Source: an uncultured Lachnospiraceae bacterium
GTDB lineage: Bacteria; Bacillota; Clostridia; Lachnospirales; Lachnospiraceae
Direction: 5' to 3'
DNA: 40,250 nt
Assembly: GCA_910586275.1 (NCBI GenBank)
Contig: CAJUIM010000016.1
Location: 1 to 40,250, forward strand
Shown: positions 7,714 through 15,958 of the stretch, in pieces
Numbering within the stretch: position 1 is the first letter of the stretch
Layout: each line of letters begins with the position of its first letter
Notes under the pieces: generated by a model
What the model saw: the letters and a program-made list of their open reading frames with translations, nothing else
Told to the model about the DNA's origin: nothing
The model's database searches: none
Program-made: the position numbers and the translations under genes

Positions 7714-8709
7714 CTATTCGGAACCGCATTTAGAACACTTCCCCTTATCTCCCACTTCGGACAGATACACCGAAAAAACCGTCCGCTTCAGTCCTGCACA
7801 GTTTACGGAACTATGCGCTTTATTCCCGTATTTGGTAATATATGCGATTGCACTGTTCAAGCTGTTTCTGCATCTGGCGCAGGAGGAATACCTTTCACCG
7901 CCTTCATTCCTAAGTTCCGGAAGCATTCCGAAAGCCACAGCCTCAACCGAAGGGTTTAAATAGCTGCAATTACGGGCTATGTGATACACCGTTCCCTTCT
8001 CCGCTACATACACGATAGAATCCTCGCCCGGCATGCCTTCGCTTCTCTCCGCCACATCATAGCCGGTCCACGCCCTGCCATAATATCGGTTCTCCATAGC
8101 AAAATCCGGAAATCCCATAATCCGTATAAACGGTCTTACTTTATAGGATGCCACTAACTCTATCACTTGATTTTTCTTCATTACGGAAGAGTTTACAAAA
8201 TGCAGTCCGGAGGCTCCGTTCACAATAGGGCTGCGTTCTAAATATCCCTTTCCGAGAATACTCATCACCTGATTCCTGGCATATCCTTCCGATAACAGAA
8301 AAGAATCGATTTCTCCCGCCAATACTCCGTCATCCCCTGTGGCTGTCTGATAGGCATACGCGTAAAAAGCCATCTTATTTCCTGTCTGATGCATAGCTGC
8401 CATCAGATTTCCATGCAGTTTCAAAATATCAAAAGCAAATAAAACATTGATAAAAAAGAAAAAGAAGGCCGGCAGCGCCATGGATGCTTCCACCGCCATG
8501 CTTGCTTTCTGTTTCTTGTTATGAAGGGAGGAAAAGAACGACATCCTCTTTTGAGTCCCAACAGAAGACCTAAATATAAGAATTTTGCAAATATGCATGA
8601 ATAGACTCTTGCCCGGAGAAACAAATGTTTTTTTGATATGTTCACAGTTACAAACAGGTAACCCAAAAGAGGACATCGTTCTTTCTCTCCCTTCATAATT
8701 TTCAGTCAT
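7714..8709 (-). CDS. TadE-like pseudopilin 2 with two C-terminal Cys/His repeats
   Basis: The chain of up to 331 residues has a prepilin-type segment KKQKASMAVEASMALPAFF followed by a hydrophobic stretch, placed unusually far (about 70 residues) from the first ATG. The exported part ends in two repeats of the form H-x4-C-x2-L...C-x2-C: YHIARNC...CARC (242-280) and AHSSVNC...CSKC (298-328). This resembles the Ada-type zinc-binding pattern. The ATG at 8709 overlaps the DUF5702 stop (ATGACTGA); a start at 8676, after AAGGGAG, is equally possible and one nearer the prepilin motif cannot be excluded. It is a minor pilin candidate. Confidence 0.72.
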   Translation of the reverse strand: MTENYEGRERTMSSFGLPVCNCEHIKKTFVSPGKSLFMHICKILIFRSSVGTQKRMSFFSSLHNKKQKASMAVEASMALPAFFFFFINVLFAFDILKLHGNLMAAMHQTGNKMAFYAYAYQTATGDDGVLAGEIDSFLLSEGYARNQVMSILGKGYLERSPIVNGASGLHFVNSSVMKKNQVIELVASYKVRPFIRIMGFPDFAMENRYYGRAWTGYDVAERSEGMPGEDSIVYVAEKGTVYHIARNCSYLNPSVEAVAFGMLPELRNEGGERYSSCARCRNSLNSAIAYITKYGNKAHSSVNCAGLKRTVFSVYLSEVGDKGKCSKCGSE

Positions 8710-10150
8710 AGCCGTACCGTCTTTTCAGTTCGTAATGGTATCCGAACGCACTGGATATGGATATATCCGCCACAAAACTGTCAAAGCATGCATCCATACG
8801 GAAATGCCCGTTGCCAGGCGTCATACGGATATCCATTTCCATCACATCCATAGAACCCATAGTTTTCTTGTTATCTTCTTCCAGAAAGAGCATGACTCGC
8901 AGATAATCTTTGTAGTTCAGCCCCCTTCCCCCCGATGCCTTATCCGATATGCTGTCCGGAAAGCCTGCCAAATCGGCAATTCCGGTTTTCCAATCCGCCG
9001 CGGTCTTCAGCAGGGGAACTTTCCCGCCATTGAGAAGGCATTTTACATCCGACACGCTTTCCATATACGCCCATGCAAATAAAATTGCGTATTTTACCGG
9101 TTCTGCCAATTCCGGCACGAATAATACGGCAGTCAGACCGGATGCCAGCAATTCAGCCTCCGTACATTTTCCGGTATCGGTAAAAATATAAGCTACATTG
9201 GCTGCTTCACGCCACAGCAGCAACCGCTTTACCACATAATCCAAATTTTCCATATCCGAACCCTTGCCGGCAATTATGTATTCTATCTGATATTTCAACA
9301 GAGATTTTTCTAATTCATTCCCGTAAAAACCGAACTTCTCAAACAAATAGCAGTCAAACAGTAAATCCTCCGTTATCCCTGACGGCTGGCGGAAGCCTGG
9401 GGCAATGCCGGTTCCGTTTTTTCTTTCCCTGTGAGATATATAATTTTCCGGACGGATAACCGTGCCTGAAATGTACGTTCCCTTACCCAGAACTGTTCCC
9501 AGGGTGAAACTTCCTCTGGAAGCTTCCACCTTGTCTGCCGGATTGTCCAAAGTCACGGTTTCCTCCTGCCCTTCTTCATTGAGGTGTACTGGCAGTTTTA
9601 TGGCATCTATGCGGGATTGGATACCCTCCCGCTCTTGTTCTATATCCTGGGTATCCAATTCCAGTTTTTTCACCTGTGCCGCCCGCTCTGCCAACTCTGC
9701 CAACATGCCCTCCACGGAAGAATCCTTCATATACTCCAACGCCTGCCGCTTCATCACATTTCCGCCATAATCAGAAGCTATGGAGTATTCCTTGACGACA
9801 GCCTTGTCCACAGAAAGTGCCAGCCAGTCGCGCCGGGCAAATAAATGATTCTCCCAAGCCATGCTTAAGCCGCAGTTTTTCTGCATATAACTCCTCAGAT
9901 GTTCCGAAGAGTTTTCGGCCGCAGCCTTGGATGTTCCGTAGGACATGTCCACAAACAGTAAGTCATACTGCTCCAACAGTTCTCTGTGAAACTCTGCCAA
10001 AACGCTGTTCGTCCCGATATCCGCTATGCATTCCGCCTCCATCCTTACCGTATGCATCCTCGCCCCTTCCACTATGACCAGCACAAAAGAAAGAAGCAAA
10101 GCCAAAACCAAAGACAGATATACGGTCAGGTATCCTCCCGCCTTTCTCAT
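8702..10150 (-). CDS. DUF5702-type protein of the tad locus
   Basis: A 482-residue protein beginning KAGGYLTVYLSLVLALLLS, one N-terminal membrane/prepilin-like segment, then EGARMHTVRMEAE and a large exported domain with coiled-coil character around residues 145-185. This is the DUF5702 family commonly found in Gram-positive tad loci; no biochemical function is known to me. Its opening resembles TadG/TadE-like pseudopilins, so a role as a pilus tip or assembly component is an inference. The ATG overlaps the Flp gene's stop by four bases (ATGTCATGAG region) and lacks a strong ribosome site, so translation is probably coupled. Confidence 0.75.
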   Translation of the reverse strand: MRKAGGYLTVYLSLVLALLLSFVLVIVEGARMHTVRMEAECIADIGTNSVLAEFHRELLEQYDLLFVDMSYGTSKAAAENSSEHLRSYMQKNCGLSMAWENHLFARRDWLALSVDKAVVKEYSIASDYGGNVMKRQALEYMKDSSVEGMLAELAERAAQVKKLELDTQDIEQEREGIQSRIDAIKLPVHLNEEGQEETVTLDNPADKVEASRGSFTLGTVLGKGTYISGTVIRPENYISHRERKNGTGIAPGFRQPSGITEDLLFDCYLFEKFGFYGNELEKSLLKYQIEYIIAGKGSDMENLDYVVKRLLLWREAANVAYIFTDTGKCTEAELLASGLTAVLFVPELAEPVKYAILFAWAYMESVSDVKCLLNGGKVPLLKTAADWKTGIADLAGFPDSISDKASGGRGLNYKDYLRVMLFLEEDNKKTMGSMDVMEMDIRMTPGNGHFRMDACFDSFVADISISSAFGYHYELKRRYGYD

Positions 10151-10332
10151 GACATAACCGTATTGCTGTCTTCGGTTATTTTCTTAAAAACATTAGTCAC
10201 CAAGATTCTAAGCTGTTTCTTAAAAATAATGACAAGTCCAATCAAAACCACAATGATTAAAATGACTTCCACTGTTCCCATCCCCTTTTCTTCCGTTATA
10301 AATTCCTTAAAGTTCTTTAGTCTCCTTCTCAT
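10147..10332 (-). CDS. Flp-type major pilin
   Basis: A 61-residue protein with the Flp pilin layout: short basic N-terminus MRRRLKNFKEF, a cleavage-type motif EEKGMGTVEV, a 17-residue hydrophobic helix, and a short basic tail. The glutamate five residues into the mature part is conserved in Flp pilins. The ATG at 10332 has an excellent GGAGGTAAAT ribosome site, stronger than those of its operon neighbours, as expected for the major subunit; the frame open to 10395 is not used. A stem-loop precedes the ribosome site. The two A24 peptidases in the operon are its likely processing enzymes. Confidence 0.85.
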   Translation of the reverse strand: MRRRLKNFKEFITEEKGMGTVEVILIIVVLIGLVIIFKKQLRILVTNVFKKITEDSNTVMS

Positions 10333-10348
10333 ATTTACCTCCGTTTCT

Positions 10349-10387
10349 GTGCGGCTTTTCCTATATGTCAAGTTTGCAATGCCGCAC
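10349..10387 (-). promoter_or_regulatory. Stem-loop in the leader of the Flp pilin gene
   Basis: A 7-base inverted repeat (GTGCGGC/GCCGCAC) encloses 25 bases and ends 7 bases before the GGAGG of the pilin gene on the minus strand. No T-run follows, so it is not a standard terminator. A stabilising or processing element that lets the pilin be made in excess over the rest of the operon is plausible. Confidence 0.5.
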
Positions 10388-10418
10388 GGACACAAACTTA
10401 CAAGTTAAAAATTATCGG

Positions 10419-11861
10419 TTAAACGGAAAAGGAAAAATATGCAGGTATGATAATAAGCATCATAACGATTCCCAACATCATCATCATTGGCAAAAGCAGT
10501 TTTGTCCCCGCTTCCTCCCCCAGCCTTCGTGCCATATTCTTACGTTCTTCAAAAGCATTTCCGGCCTCCTGCCGAAGTGCCTCCAAAATACCGCCGCTCC
10601 CTTTCTTAAGGTTCTGCACCAGCAGATTCGAAAACTTCATATACTGCATCATACGGCATCTTTTGCCGAAACGACTGTATGCGACAGATTCCGAGACTCC
10701 GCTGTCCAGTTCATGGCAGGTAAACAGCATCTCTTCATATACATAATGCATAGTGCCGCCCTCCTGTTTTTCCTTCTCATAATCCAAGGCTATTTTACGG
10801 AAAACATTGCGCACTGTCATTCCGGCTCCCATATAAAGCGTCATGCGGCTGACCAGTTGAGGATAATCCAAGAGCATCTGTCTGTTTCTTGCTTCCATCT
10901 TATTCTGCAGATCTTTATCTCTCAGAAAATAAACGGTACCCGCTCCGATTACGATTAACAGGAATATGAAGCTGCTGCCATTTTCCTTTTTCTCACTCCA
11001 TATCAGTTTTTTTCCGTCCACATATTCCGGCAGTTCCACCTGTATCTCATGTCGGTTTTTCTGCTCCTGCAGATTCAGCAAATTGTATACTTCTTTCCGA
11101 AACGCCTCTTCTTCCGAATATATAGGAGGGAAAACATGCACCGGGAAATTATATTCTTCTGCATAATCCTTATACGTCATTATGGCTGTCAGGCAGACCT
11201 TTTGCCCTTCTTCTCCTACCTTCTCGTTGGATACGCTGCCGTCCGATAAAATACAAGAGTAATTATCGCTTTCCCATTCTATACGGAAAGGATATCCTTC
11301 TGCATTTCGGATTAAGTCCAGATTTCCCCTTACCTCTTCCAAAGAAGGATTTTCAGCCAGTATCAGATCCGGCAGGCTCCCGGCCAACTGTTTCCCCAGC
11401 TGCCTTACTATATTTTTTTCATATTGCTGTTCTCCCACATAAACTACAAAGTCCTGAATATCGGAGTCCCCGTTTTCTTCCCTGATTTCCGCCTGTAGTT
11501 CTGTTTCCGCATCTCCCATGCCATACGCATTTCTTTTCAAGTACTTTCCGTCCTTTAGCGTTCCGCCCACCTCATCACTTAAATAAAGGCTTACGGAAAA
11601 TAATGTACCTGCAAAAAGCATTCCTGCCGCGAGTCTTATTTTACTCACATAGAACTGCCGCAGCCATTCCCCTTCCCTTTCCGCCCTTCCTCCGCTGTCC
11701 GGCCATAATAAACAGATATTTTCCTGAATTTTTTTATGACTGAACATCCCTTTCTTCCTGCCTGCTTCATAAAGATATGCGGATAATCCCATACCTTTCC
11801 GCCGCGCCATACAGTACAGAACCAGAAACATAACTATTACCGCTGCATAAGCCACTATCAT
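10419..11861 (-). CDS. tadC: TadC-like inner membrane platform protein with Ig-like insert
   Basis: A type II secretion F-family platform protein (480 residues from ATG 11861). Using numbering from the longer frame (+4), membrane segments lie at about 5-22, 80-98, 301-317 and the C-terminus; the conserved GspF-type cytoplasmic domain (LDYPQLVSRMTLYMGAGMTVR) spans about 330-460. Between segments 2 and 3 lie 200 residues not found in ordinary TadC; their later part (184-252) has the strand pattern of an atrophied bacterial Ig-like domain (FRIEWESDN, SDGSV, VCLTAIMTY). With TadB it forms the platform beneath the pilus. Start: GAGGTG before ATG, one base after TadB's stop. Confidence 0.82.
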   Translation of the reverse strand: MIVAYAAVIVMFLVLYCMARRKGMGLSAYLYEAGRKKGMFSHKKIQENICLLWPDSGGRAEREGEWLRQFYVSKIRLAAGMLFAGTLFSVSLYLSDEVGGTLKDGKYLKRNAYGMGDAETELQAEIREENGDSDIQDFVVYVGEQQYEKNIVRQLGKQLAGSLPDLILAENPSLEEVRGNLDLIRNAEGYPFRIEWESDNYSCILSDGSVSNEKVGEEGQKVCLTAIMTYKDYAEEYNFPVHVFPPIYSEEEAFRKEVYNLLNLQEQKNRHEIQVELPEYVDGKKLIWSEKKENGSSFIFLLIVIGAGTVYFLRDKDLQNKMEARNRQMLLDYPQLVSRMTLYMGAGMTVRNVFRKIALDYEKEKQEGGTMHYVYEEMLFTCHELDSGVSESVAYSRFGKRCRMMQYMKFSNLLVQNLKKGSGGILEALRQEAGNAFEERKNMARRLGEEAGTKLLLPMMMMLGIVMMLIIIPAYFSFSV

Positions 11862-11862
11862 T

Positions 11863-12636
11863 TCACACCTCAATATTTACTATTTTTCTTGATAAAATTA
11901 CTGCGCCGATATAGACTGCCAGACATGCCGTCATCAGAATTATGCCTATAGGATTATGATACAGCACATCAAAAAATCCCTTGGAAGTAATGCTGATATA
12001 AAGCAAAATGCCGAAAGGCACCACATTCATAATCTTTTGCTCCAGTTTCCTTGCGCTGATCAACACCTGTATCTCACTTTCCGTCTCTGCCTTGTCTTCA
12101 ATGACGGACGCACTGCGTCCGATTACTTCCGTCAGATTTCCTCCGCTTCTTTTAGCCGCCGCAAAAACCTGCGCAAACTCTTTAATCTCATCTATCCCGG
12201 AACGCCTGCCAAAATCATACATCATTGCTTCCAACACCATATTATTGCCCAATCCCGATATTATTGCATAAAACTCCCTGCAGATAATGCTTTCCTTCCC
12301 ATACAGCAGTACCATATCCTCATATGCCTGCCGAAACGAATTTTCCACCGAATATCCGGCTTTCTGATTGGCAGATACGGCAAGAATTGCGTCTTTGAAC
12401 TGCATTGCAGTTTCTTTTCGCTGTCTCTGCATCCGATCTTTAGAGGCTTCCCGCTGATATAGGTAGCAGATGGGCGTCAAAAAGGGCATTGTCCATACGG
12501 AACGATAGAAAAAGAAAGAAAGAACAGCAATTATCCCTATGCCTGCCAGAATATCTTTCCTGCATTCCTTCAATCCGCGCTTCTGTCCGGCCGTCTTATT
12601 TTTCCGGAGCGATTCCCGCCGCCTTAAGCTTCCCAT
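11863..12636 (-). CDS. tadB: TadB-like inner membrane platform protein
   Basis: A 257-residue type II secretion F-family protein, partner of TadC. It has membrane segments near the N-terminus (GIGIIAVLSFFFY), a conserved cytoplasmic region with FKDAILAVSANQKAGYSVENSF and FAAAKRSGGNLTEVI, and two membrane segments at the C-terminus. It couples ATP hydrolysis by the CpaF ATPase to pilin extrusion. The ATG at 12636 has GGAG at four bases and lies inside the 3' end of the cpaF gene (41-base overlap), giving translational coupling. Length is at the short end for TadB. Confidence 0.85.
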   Translation of the reverse strand: MGSLRRRESLRKNKTAGQKRGLKECRKDILAGIGIIAVLSFFFYRSVWTMPFLTPICYLYQREASKDRMQRQRKETAMQFKDAILAVSANQKAGYSVENSFRQAYEDMVLLYGKESIICREFYAIISGLGNNMVLEAMMYDFGRRSGIDEIKEFAQVFAAAKRSGGNLTEVIGRSASVIEDKAETESEIQVLISARKLEQKIMNVVPFGILLYISITSKGFFDVLYHNPIGIILMTACLAVYIGAVILSRKIVNIEV

Positions 12637-13864
12637 TATTCTCCAGTTCTCCTCTTTTCTTTAAAATACCCTTTACCTTCCCGCATCTGTCTTCTCCGTC
12701 TTCCTGGAAGACATACAGCGGCTCCATAATGATCTCACCGTCTGCAAAGCCCCTGATTTCGGCAATTTCCAATACTTTTCTGCTTTTATCCCTGAGCCGT
12801 CCCAGATGGATCATAATATCCAGCCCGGATGCAATCTGCTGCCGGATTGCTATAAGCGGAAGTTCCATACCCATCAGTACCATCGTTTCCAGTCTGCCCA
12901 GCATATCTTTGCTGCCGTTGGCATGTCCGGTGGACATAGAGCCGTCATGCCCCGTGTTCAGACACTGCATCATGTCGATTGCCTCGCTGCCGCGCACCTC
13001 CCCCACTATAATGCGGTCCGGCCGCATACGCAGGCTTGTCTTAATCAATTCACGCATTGTAACCGGCCGGCATCCTTCCACATTGGCATTGCGTGTTTCC
13101 ATTCTTACCAAGTTGGGAAGATCACGCAGCTGAAGTTCCGCGTTGTCTTCAATTGTTATCACTCTCTCATCTCTGGGAATATATGCCGAAAGGGCATTCA
13201 GAAAAGTAGTTTTGCCGGAGCCTGTGCCTCCGCTTATGAATATATTATATTTTGCCTGCACCAAGCGGGAAAGAAACTCCGCAGCTTCCGCAGTCACGGA
13301 ACCCACTTCCGTAAGTTCCTCCATTCCGATGGGATGTTCGGGAAAACGACGGATTGTGAGGATTGGGCCGTTTAATGCAACCGGGCTTAAGACCACATTG
13401 ACACGGGAACCGTTATCCAGCCTTGCGTCTACAATAGGCGATGCCTCATTGACCGTCCGGTTGCATCCGGCGGCGATCTGCTGAATCACGTCTTCCAGTT
13501 TCTCTTTGGACTCAAAGTGCATCCCATATGCGCTTATGCATCCTTCCCTCTCGATAAATATCCCATCCGTGCCGTTGACCATGATCTCCGTCACATCGGA
13601 GTCCTCCACCAATTCCTGCAGAATATCCAGTTTCCGTATAGAATAAAACAATTCCTGCCGCAGCCGGTTCCGTTCTTCCAACCGCAGAACGCGCCTTTTG
13701 CTCTCGCATATAATCAGGCTGTCTATCATGTCTTTTATTTCTTCGTCGGAAGTCTCTTTTGAAAAATCCAATTTTTCCAATATAATTTGTTTCAGTTTCC
13801 GTTTGCTTTCATCCAAGTTCCACCCAGCATCCGCTTCCTTTTCATGCTTCGGCTTCATGCCCAT
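12596..13864 (-). CDS. cpaF: CpaF/TadA-type pilus assembly ATPase
   Basis: A 422-residue secretion ATPase that powers Flp pilus assembly on the cytoplasmic face. An N-terminal domain (VTEIMVNG, about 91-98) precedes the ATPase domain: Walker A GGTGSGKTT (212-220), Walker B region RPDRIIVGEVRG (281-292), and the His-box GHDGSMSTGHAN (305-316). The ITIRRF and ELIKTSLRMRPD blocks are also standard. All catalytic motifs are intact. AGGAGG precedes the ATG, which lies 23 bases inside the end of the TadZ-like gene. It is the fourth-to-last widely conserved core gene of the operon and the best recognised. Confidence 0.95.
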   Translation of the reverse strand: MGMKPKHEKEADAGWNLDESKRKLKQIILEKLDFSKETSDEEIKDMIDSLIICESKRRVLRLEERNRLRQELFYSIRKLDILQELVEDSDVTEIMVNGTDGIFIEREGCISAYGMHFESKEKLEDVIQQIAAGCNRTVNEASPIVDARLDNGSRVNVVLSPVALNGPILTIRRFPEHPIGMEELTEVGSVTAEAAEFLSRLVQAKYNIFISGGTGSGKTTFLNALSAYIPRDERVITIEDNAELQLRDLPNLVRMETRNANVEGCRPVTMRELIKTSLRMRPDRIIVGEVRGSEAIDMMQCLNTGHDGSMSTGHANGSKDMLGRLETMVLMGMELPLIAIRQQIASGLDIMIHLGRLRDKSRKVLEIAEIRGFADGEIIMEPLYVFQEDGEDRCGKVKGILKKRGELENNGKLKAAGIAPEK

Positions 13865-14852
13865 ATATTTCCTCCTGAACGATTTTACTTACACACTCCG
13901 CCATATCCCCGCGGGTCAGCTGTTCAATCCCCGGCGGTATTCTTCGGAACAAAGGCAGCATCCACTTTTTTGTCTTAGCCGCAATATCTTCATATTCCGT
14001 GGACTGTATCAATGCTTCATACTGCCGTATTTTCGCTTCCGCCATTCCGTCCTCTTTGACGATGGTAAATATTCGGTAACACTCCCGCAATATATCGAAC
14101 AGCCCCTGCATTTGCTCCGACAGATCCAGAATAAGATATTCATATTCCGATATCCGTTCAATTTCCGCAAATAATCCGATCCACTGCTCTCCTGTTATGC
14201 CGCCCAGTTCCTGATAAGAAATTACGGGCGGTATATAATCCATCCCGTTCATGGACTGCACCAGCCCTTCCAGCTTATAAGCCAGTTTGTCCTTTTCACA
14301 GTTCAGATAATAAAGCACATCCATAATATTGGCTTGGAATTCCCGATTCAGCAAATATCCGAAGCCGGAATAGAATTCGAAATTCAGATACAGTGTCTTA
14401 TGTTTCTTCGCCAATATCTGTCCCATGCTTAAGGCAAACGTAGTCTGCATGCAGCGTCTTACCGGAGTATAGATGCCGATAATTTTCATCCTGTTTCCGG
14501 TAGCCAGCCGGCGCGGAACCTCTTCCCTGCCGCCTGTATAACTTTCCATGATTTGTCTGAGAATACCATCGGATGCCTGATATTTATTAATGTTCTCCAC
14601 TCCGCATCCGGCTTCGTTCCCGCTTTCATTCAATATGACCACATGCCGCACAGACAGTTTCATTTCTTCCGCATAAGCATTCTCTGCCACCAACAGCAGT
14701 TCCACTTCATGCCGATGTATGAATTCCTTTAATTTATCCGGCTCCGTAAAGGAATATACCTCAAAGGGAAACACCCTCTTTTTTTCCAGATAATCGGTCA
14801 GACGATACAGATAATCTTCTTCTCTGTCGCAAAGTGCCATAATCTTTTTCAT
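13842..14852 (-). CDS. TadZ/CpaE-like ParA-fold protein with degenerate P-loop
   Basis: A 336-residue protein with an atypical receiver-like N-terminus (MALCDREEDYLYRLTDYL, VELLLVAENAY) and a C-terminal MinD/ParA-type fold starting at IIGIYTPVRRCMQTT (about 124-138). TadZ proteins place the pilus machine at specific cell sites. The expected deviant Walker A KGGxGKT is replaced by PVRRCMQTT, which lacks both lysines, so ATP binding may be lost or altered. YEYLILDLSEQMQG (about 254-267) is the switch II-like segment. Start ATG overlaps the stop of prepilin peptidase 1 by four bases and has GGGAGGG upstream. Identification rests on fold pattern and position. Confidence 0.78.
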   Translation of the reverse strand: MKKIMALCDREEDYLYRLTDYLEKKRVFPFEVYSFTEPDKLKEFIHRHEVELLLVAENAYAEEMKLSVRHVVILNESGNEAGCGVENINKYQASDGILRQIMESYTGGREEVPRRLATGNRMKIIGIYTPVRRCMQTTFALSMGQILAKKHKTLYLNFEFYSGFGYLLNREFQANIMDVLYYLNCEKDKLAYKLEGLVQSMNGMDYIPPVISYQELGGITGEQWIGLFAEIERISEYEYLILDLSEQMQGLFDILRECYRIFTIVKEDGMAEAKIRQYEALIQSTEYEDIAAKTKKWMLPLFRRIPPGIEQLTRGDMAECVSKIVQEEIYGHEAEA

Positions 14853-15373
14853 CGGAACAGCCCTCCCTTGTAAATTACAACACCTAAAAACACAGGCAAT
14901 GCAAAATGTATTTTATCTTTCTTCCTGCCTTTTCCGTCCGTTTCATCCTCTCCGTATATTTTCCATTCCCCGCTTCCGGCAACATCACGGAAATAACAGA
15001 CCAGATAACAGAATCGCTGAAGAAAGTTTTTTTCCGCCAGCATTTTAAAGAAAGAGAAAAATGCCCCGATGAAAAAAGAAATGCCTAAACAGATTATTGT
15101 TTCCTTTACGGAAAGAAAACATCCCACGGATGCCAACAGCTTTATATCGCCGGCTCCCAGGCAGTTAACCATAAAAAGCGGATACAGCAGCATGACCGGA
15201 ACCGTCATGGATATCAGCGCCATCATAAGTCCCTCTGTCCCGTCCCGCCATACGGAATAGGATAGCCCGCTCATTACCGCAAGGCAAATCCATTCATTAT
15301 ATATTTTATCAAAACACACATCCATGACTGCGGCAACGGCCAAAACAATAAACAAAATAATAAAAATACACAT
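14849..15373 (-). CDS. A24 family prepilin peptidase 1
   Basis: The first gene of the tad operon, a polytopic membrane aspartyl protease. Catalytic aspartates are in AAVMDVCFDKIYNEW and the GAGDIK motif (GxGD). About 174 residues from ATG 15373, which has AAAGGA seven bases upstream; an ATG at 15400 is in frame but without a ribosome site and is preceded instead by the palindrome AAACCGGTTT. It is followed without gap by the TadZ-like gene. Compared with peptidase 2 (7193-7624) it has a different spacing and C-terminus, so the two are not a recent duplication. Confidence 0.87.
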   Translation of the reverse strand: MCIFIILFIVLAVAAVMDVCFDKIYNEWICLAVMSGLSYSVWRDGTEGLMMALISMTVPVMLLYPLFMVNCLGAGDIKLLASVGCFLSVKETIICLGISFFIGAFFSFFKMLAEKNFLQRFCYLVCYFRDVAGSGEWKIYGEDETDGKGRKKDKIHFALPVFLGVVIYKGGLFR

Positions 15374-15492
15374 CACCCTTTCCTTTGTATAGTTTTCCAT
15401 AAACCGGTTTGGGAATTGAGGAACGAATTTCCTGTTCCATAGAATATGCAGCCTGTCCGGCTGAATATCTGAAGTTCTGAACTGATATATAG
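15374..15492 (-). promoter_or_regulatory. Leader of the tad operon
   Basis: About 110 untranslated bases lie between the predicted start and the first ribosome site. On the minus strand they contain short inverted repeats CAGCC/GGCTG, GGAAC/GTTCC and the 10-base palindrome AAACCGGTTT. No known riboswitch consensus was recognised. The stems may simply be fortuitous. Confidence 0.35.
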
Positions 15493-15521
15493 ATTATAAC
15501 GATAAAGCAGGGATTTGTCCA
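15493..15521 (-). promoter_or_regulatory. Predicted promoter of the tad pilus operon
   Basis: The minus strand has -35 TGGACA (15516-15521), a 17-base spacer and a perfect -10 TATAAT (15493-15498). It lies between bofA and the first tad gene. No other gap larger than about 90 bases exists until the end of the FHA gene 10 kb downstream, so one transcript could cover the whole block. Confidence 0.7.
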
Positions 15522-15556
15522 GTGTTTCAGGCCAATGAATGAAGCTTCGGCATTCT

Positions 15557-15829
15557 CTATAGAATCTTATATAAATTTATGCCATAGAGCATAATCAGGC
15601 CGGGAAATCCTAAAACCCCCGATGTTAATACCGTAAAAGGATTCACACCGATAGCAATGGATAACCCTCTGGACACAAGAAAACCATTCATGAAAAAAAT
15701 AGCCACCGTCCCCGTCACCGCACGGAAGATAAAATTGATTATCCATTCCTTTTTTCTGCGAAAAGCACCAATCAGCAACACAAGCACGCACACTGCCACA
15801 ATCATAATTCCGCTGATATAATAATCCAT
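15557..15829 (-). CDS. BofA family protein (pro-sigma-K processing inhibitor family)
   Basis: A 90-residue membrane protein with two or three hydrophobic segments and the family's conserved C-terminal block NPFTVLTSGVLGFPGLIMLYG. In Bacillus, BofA inhibits the SpoIVFB protease that activates sigma-K in the mother cell; in clostridia the family is widespread even where that pathway differs. ATG at 15829 has AAGGTG six bases upstream; a GTG at 15838 is in frame but overlaps the site. The divergent neighbour is a YaaL-like gene, the same pairing partner as in Bacillus, although there the two genes face the same way. Confidence 0.88.
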   Translation of the reverse strand: MDYYISGIMIVAVCVLVLLIGAFRRKKEWIINFIFRAVTGTVAIFFMNGFLVSRGLSIAIGVNPFTVLTSGVLGFPGLIMLYGINLYKIL

Positions 15830-15958
15830 TTCGGTCACCTTGATATATTTGACGTTAGCTATATATATGGCCTATATTTTTTTAATATTACATGAATATT
15901 TGAAGGGTTGCTGTCTATACTTAGAAAAAGAGGAAAAATTTGTAAAAGAGGTGTAAGC

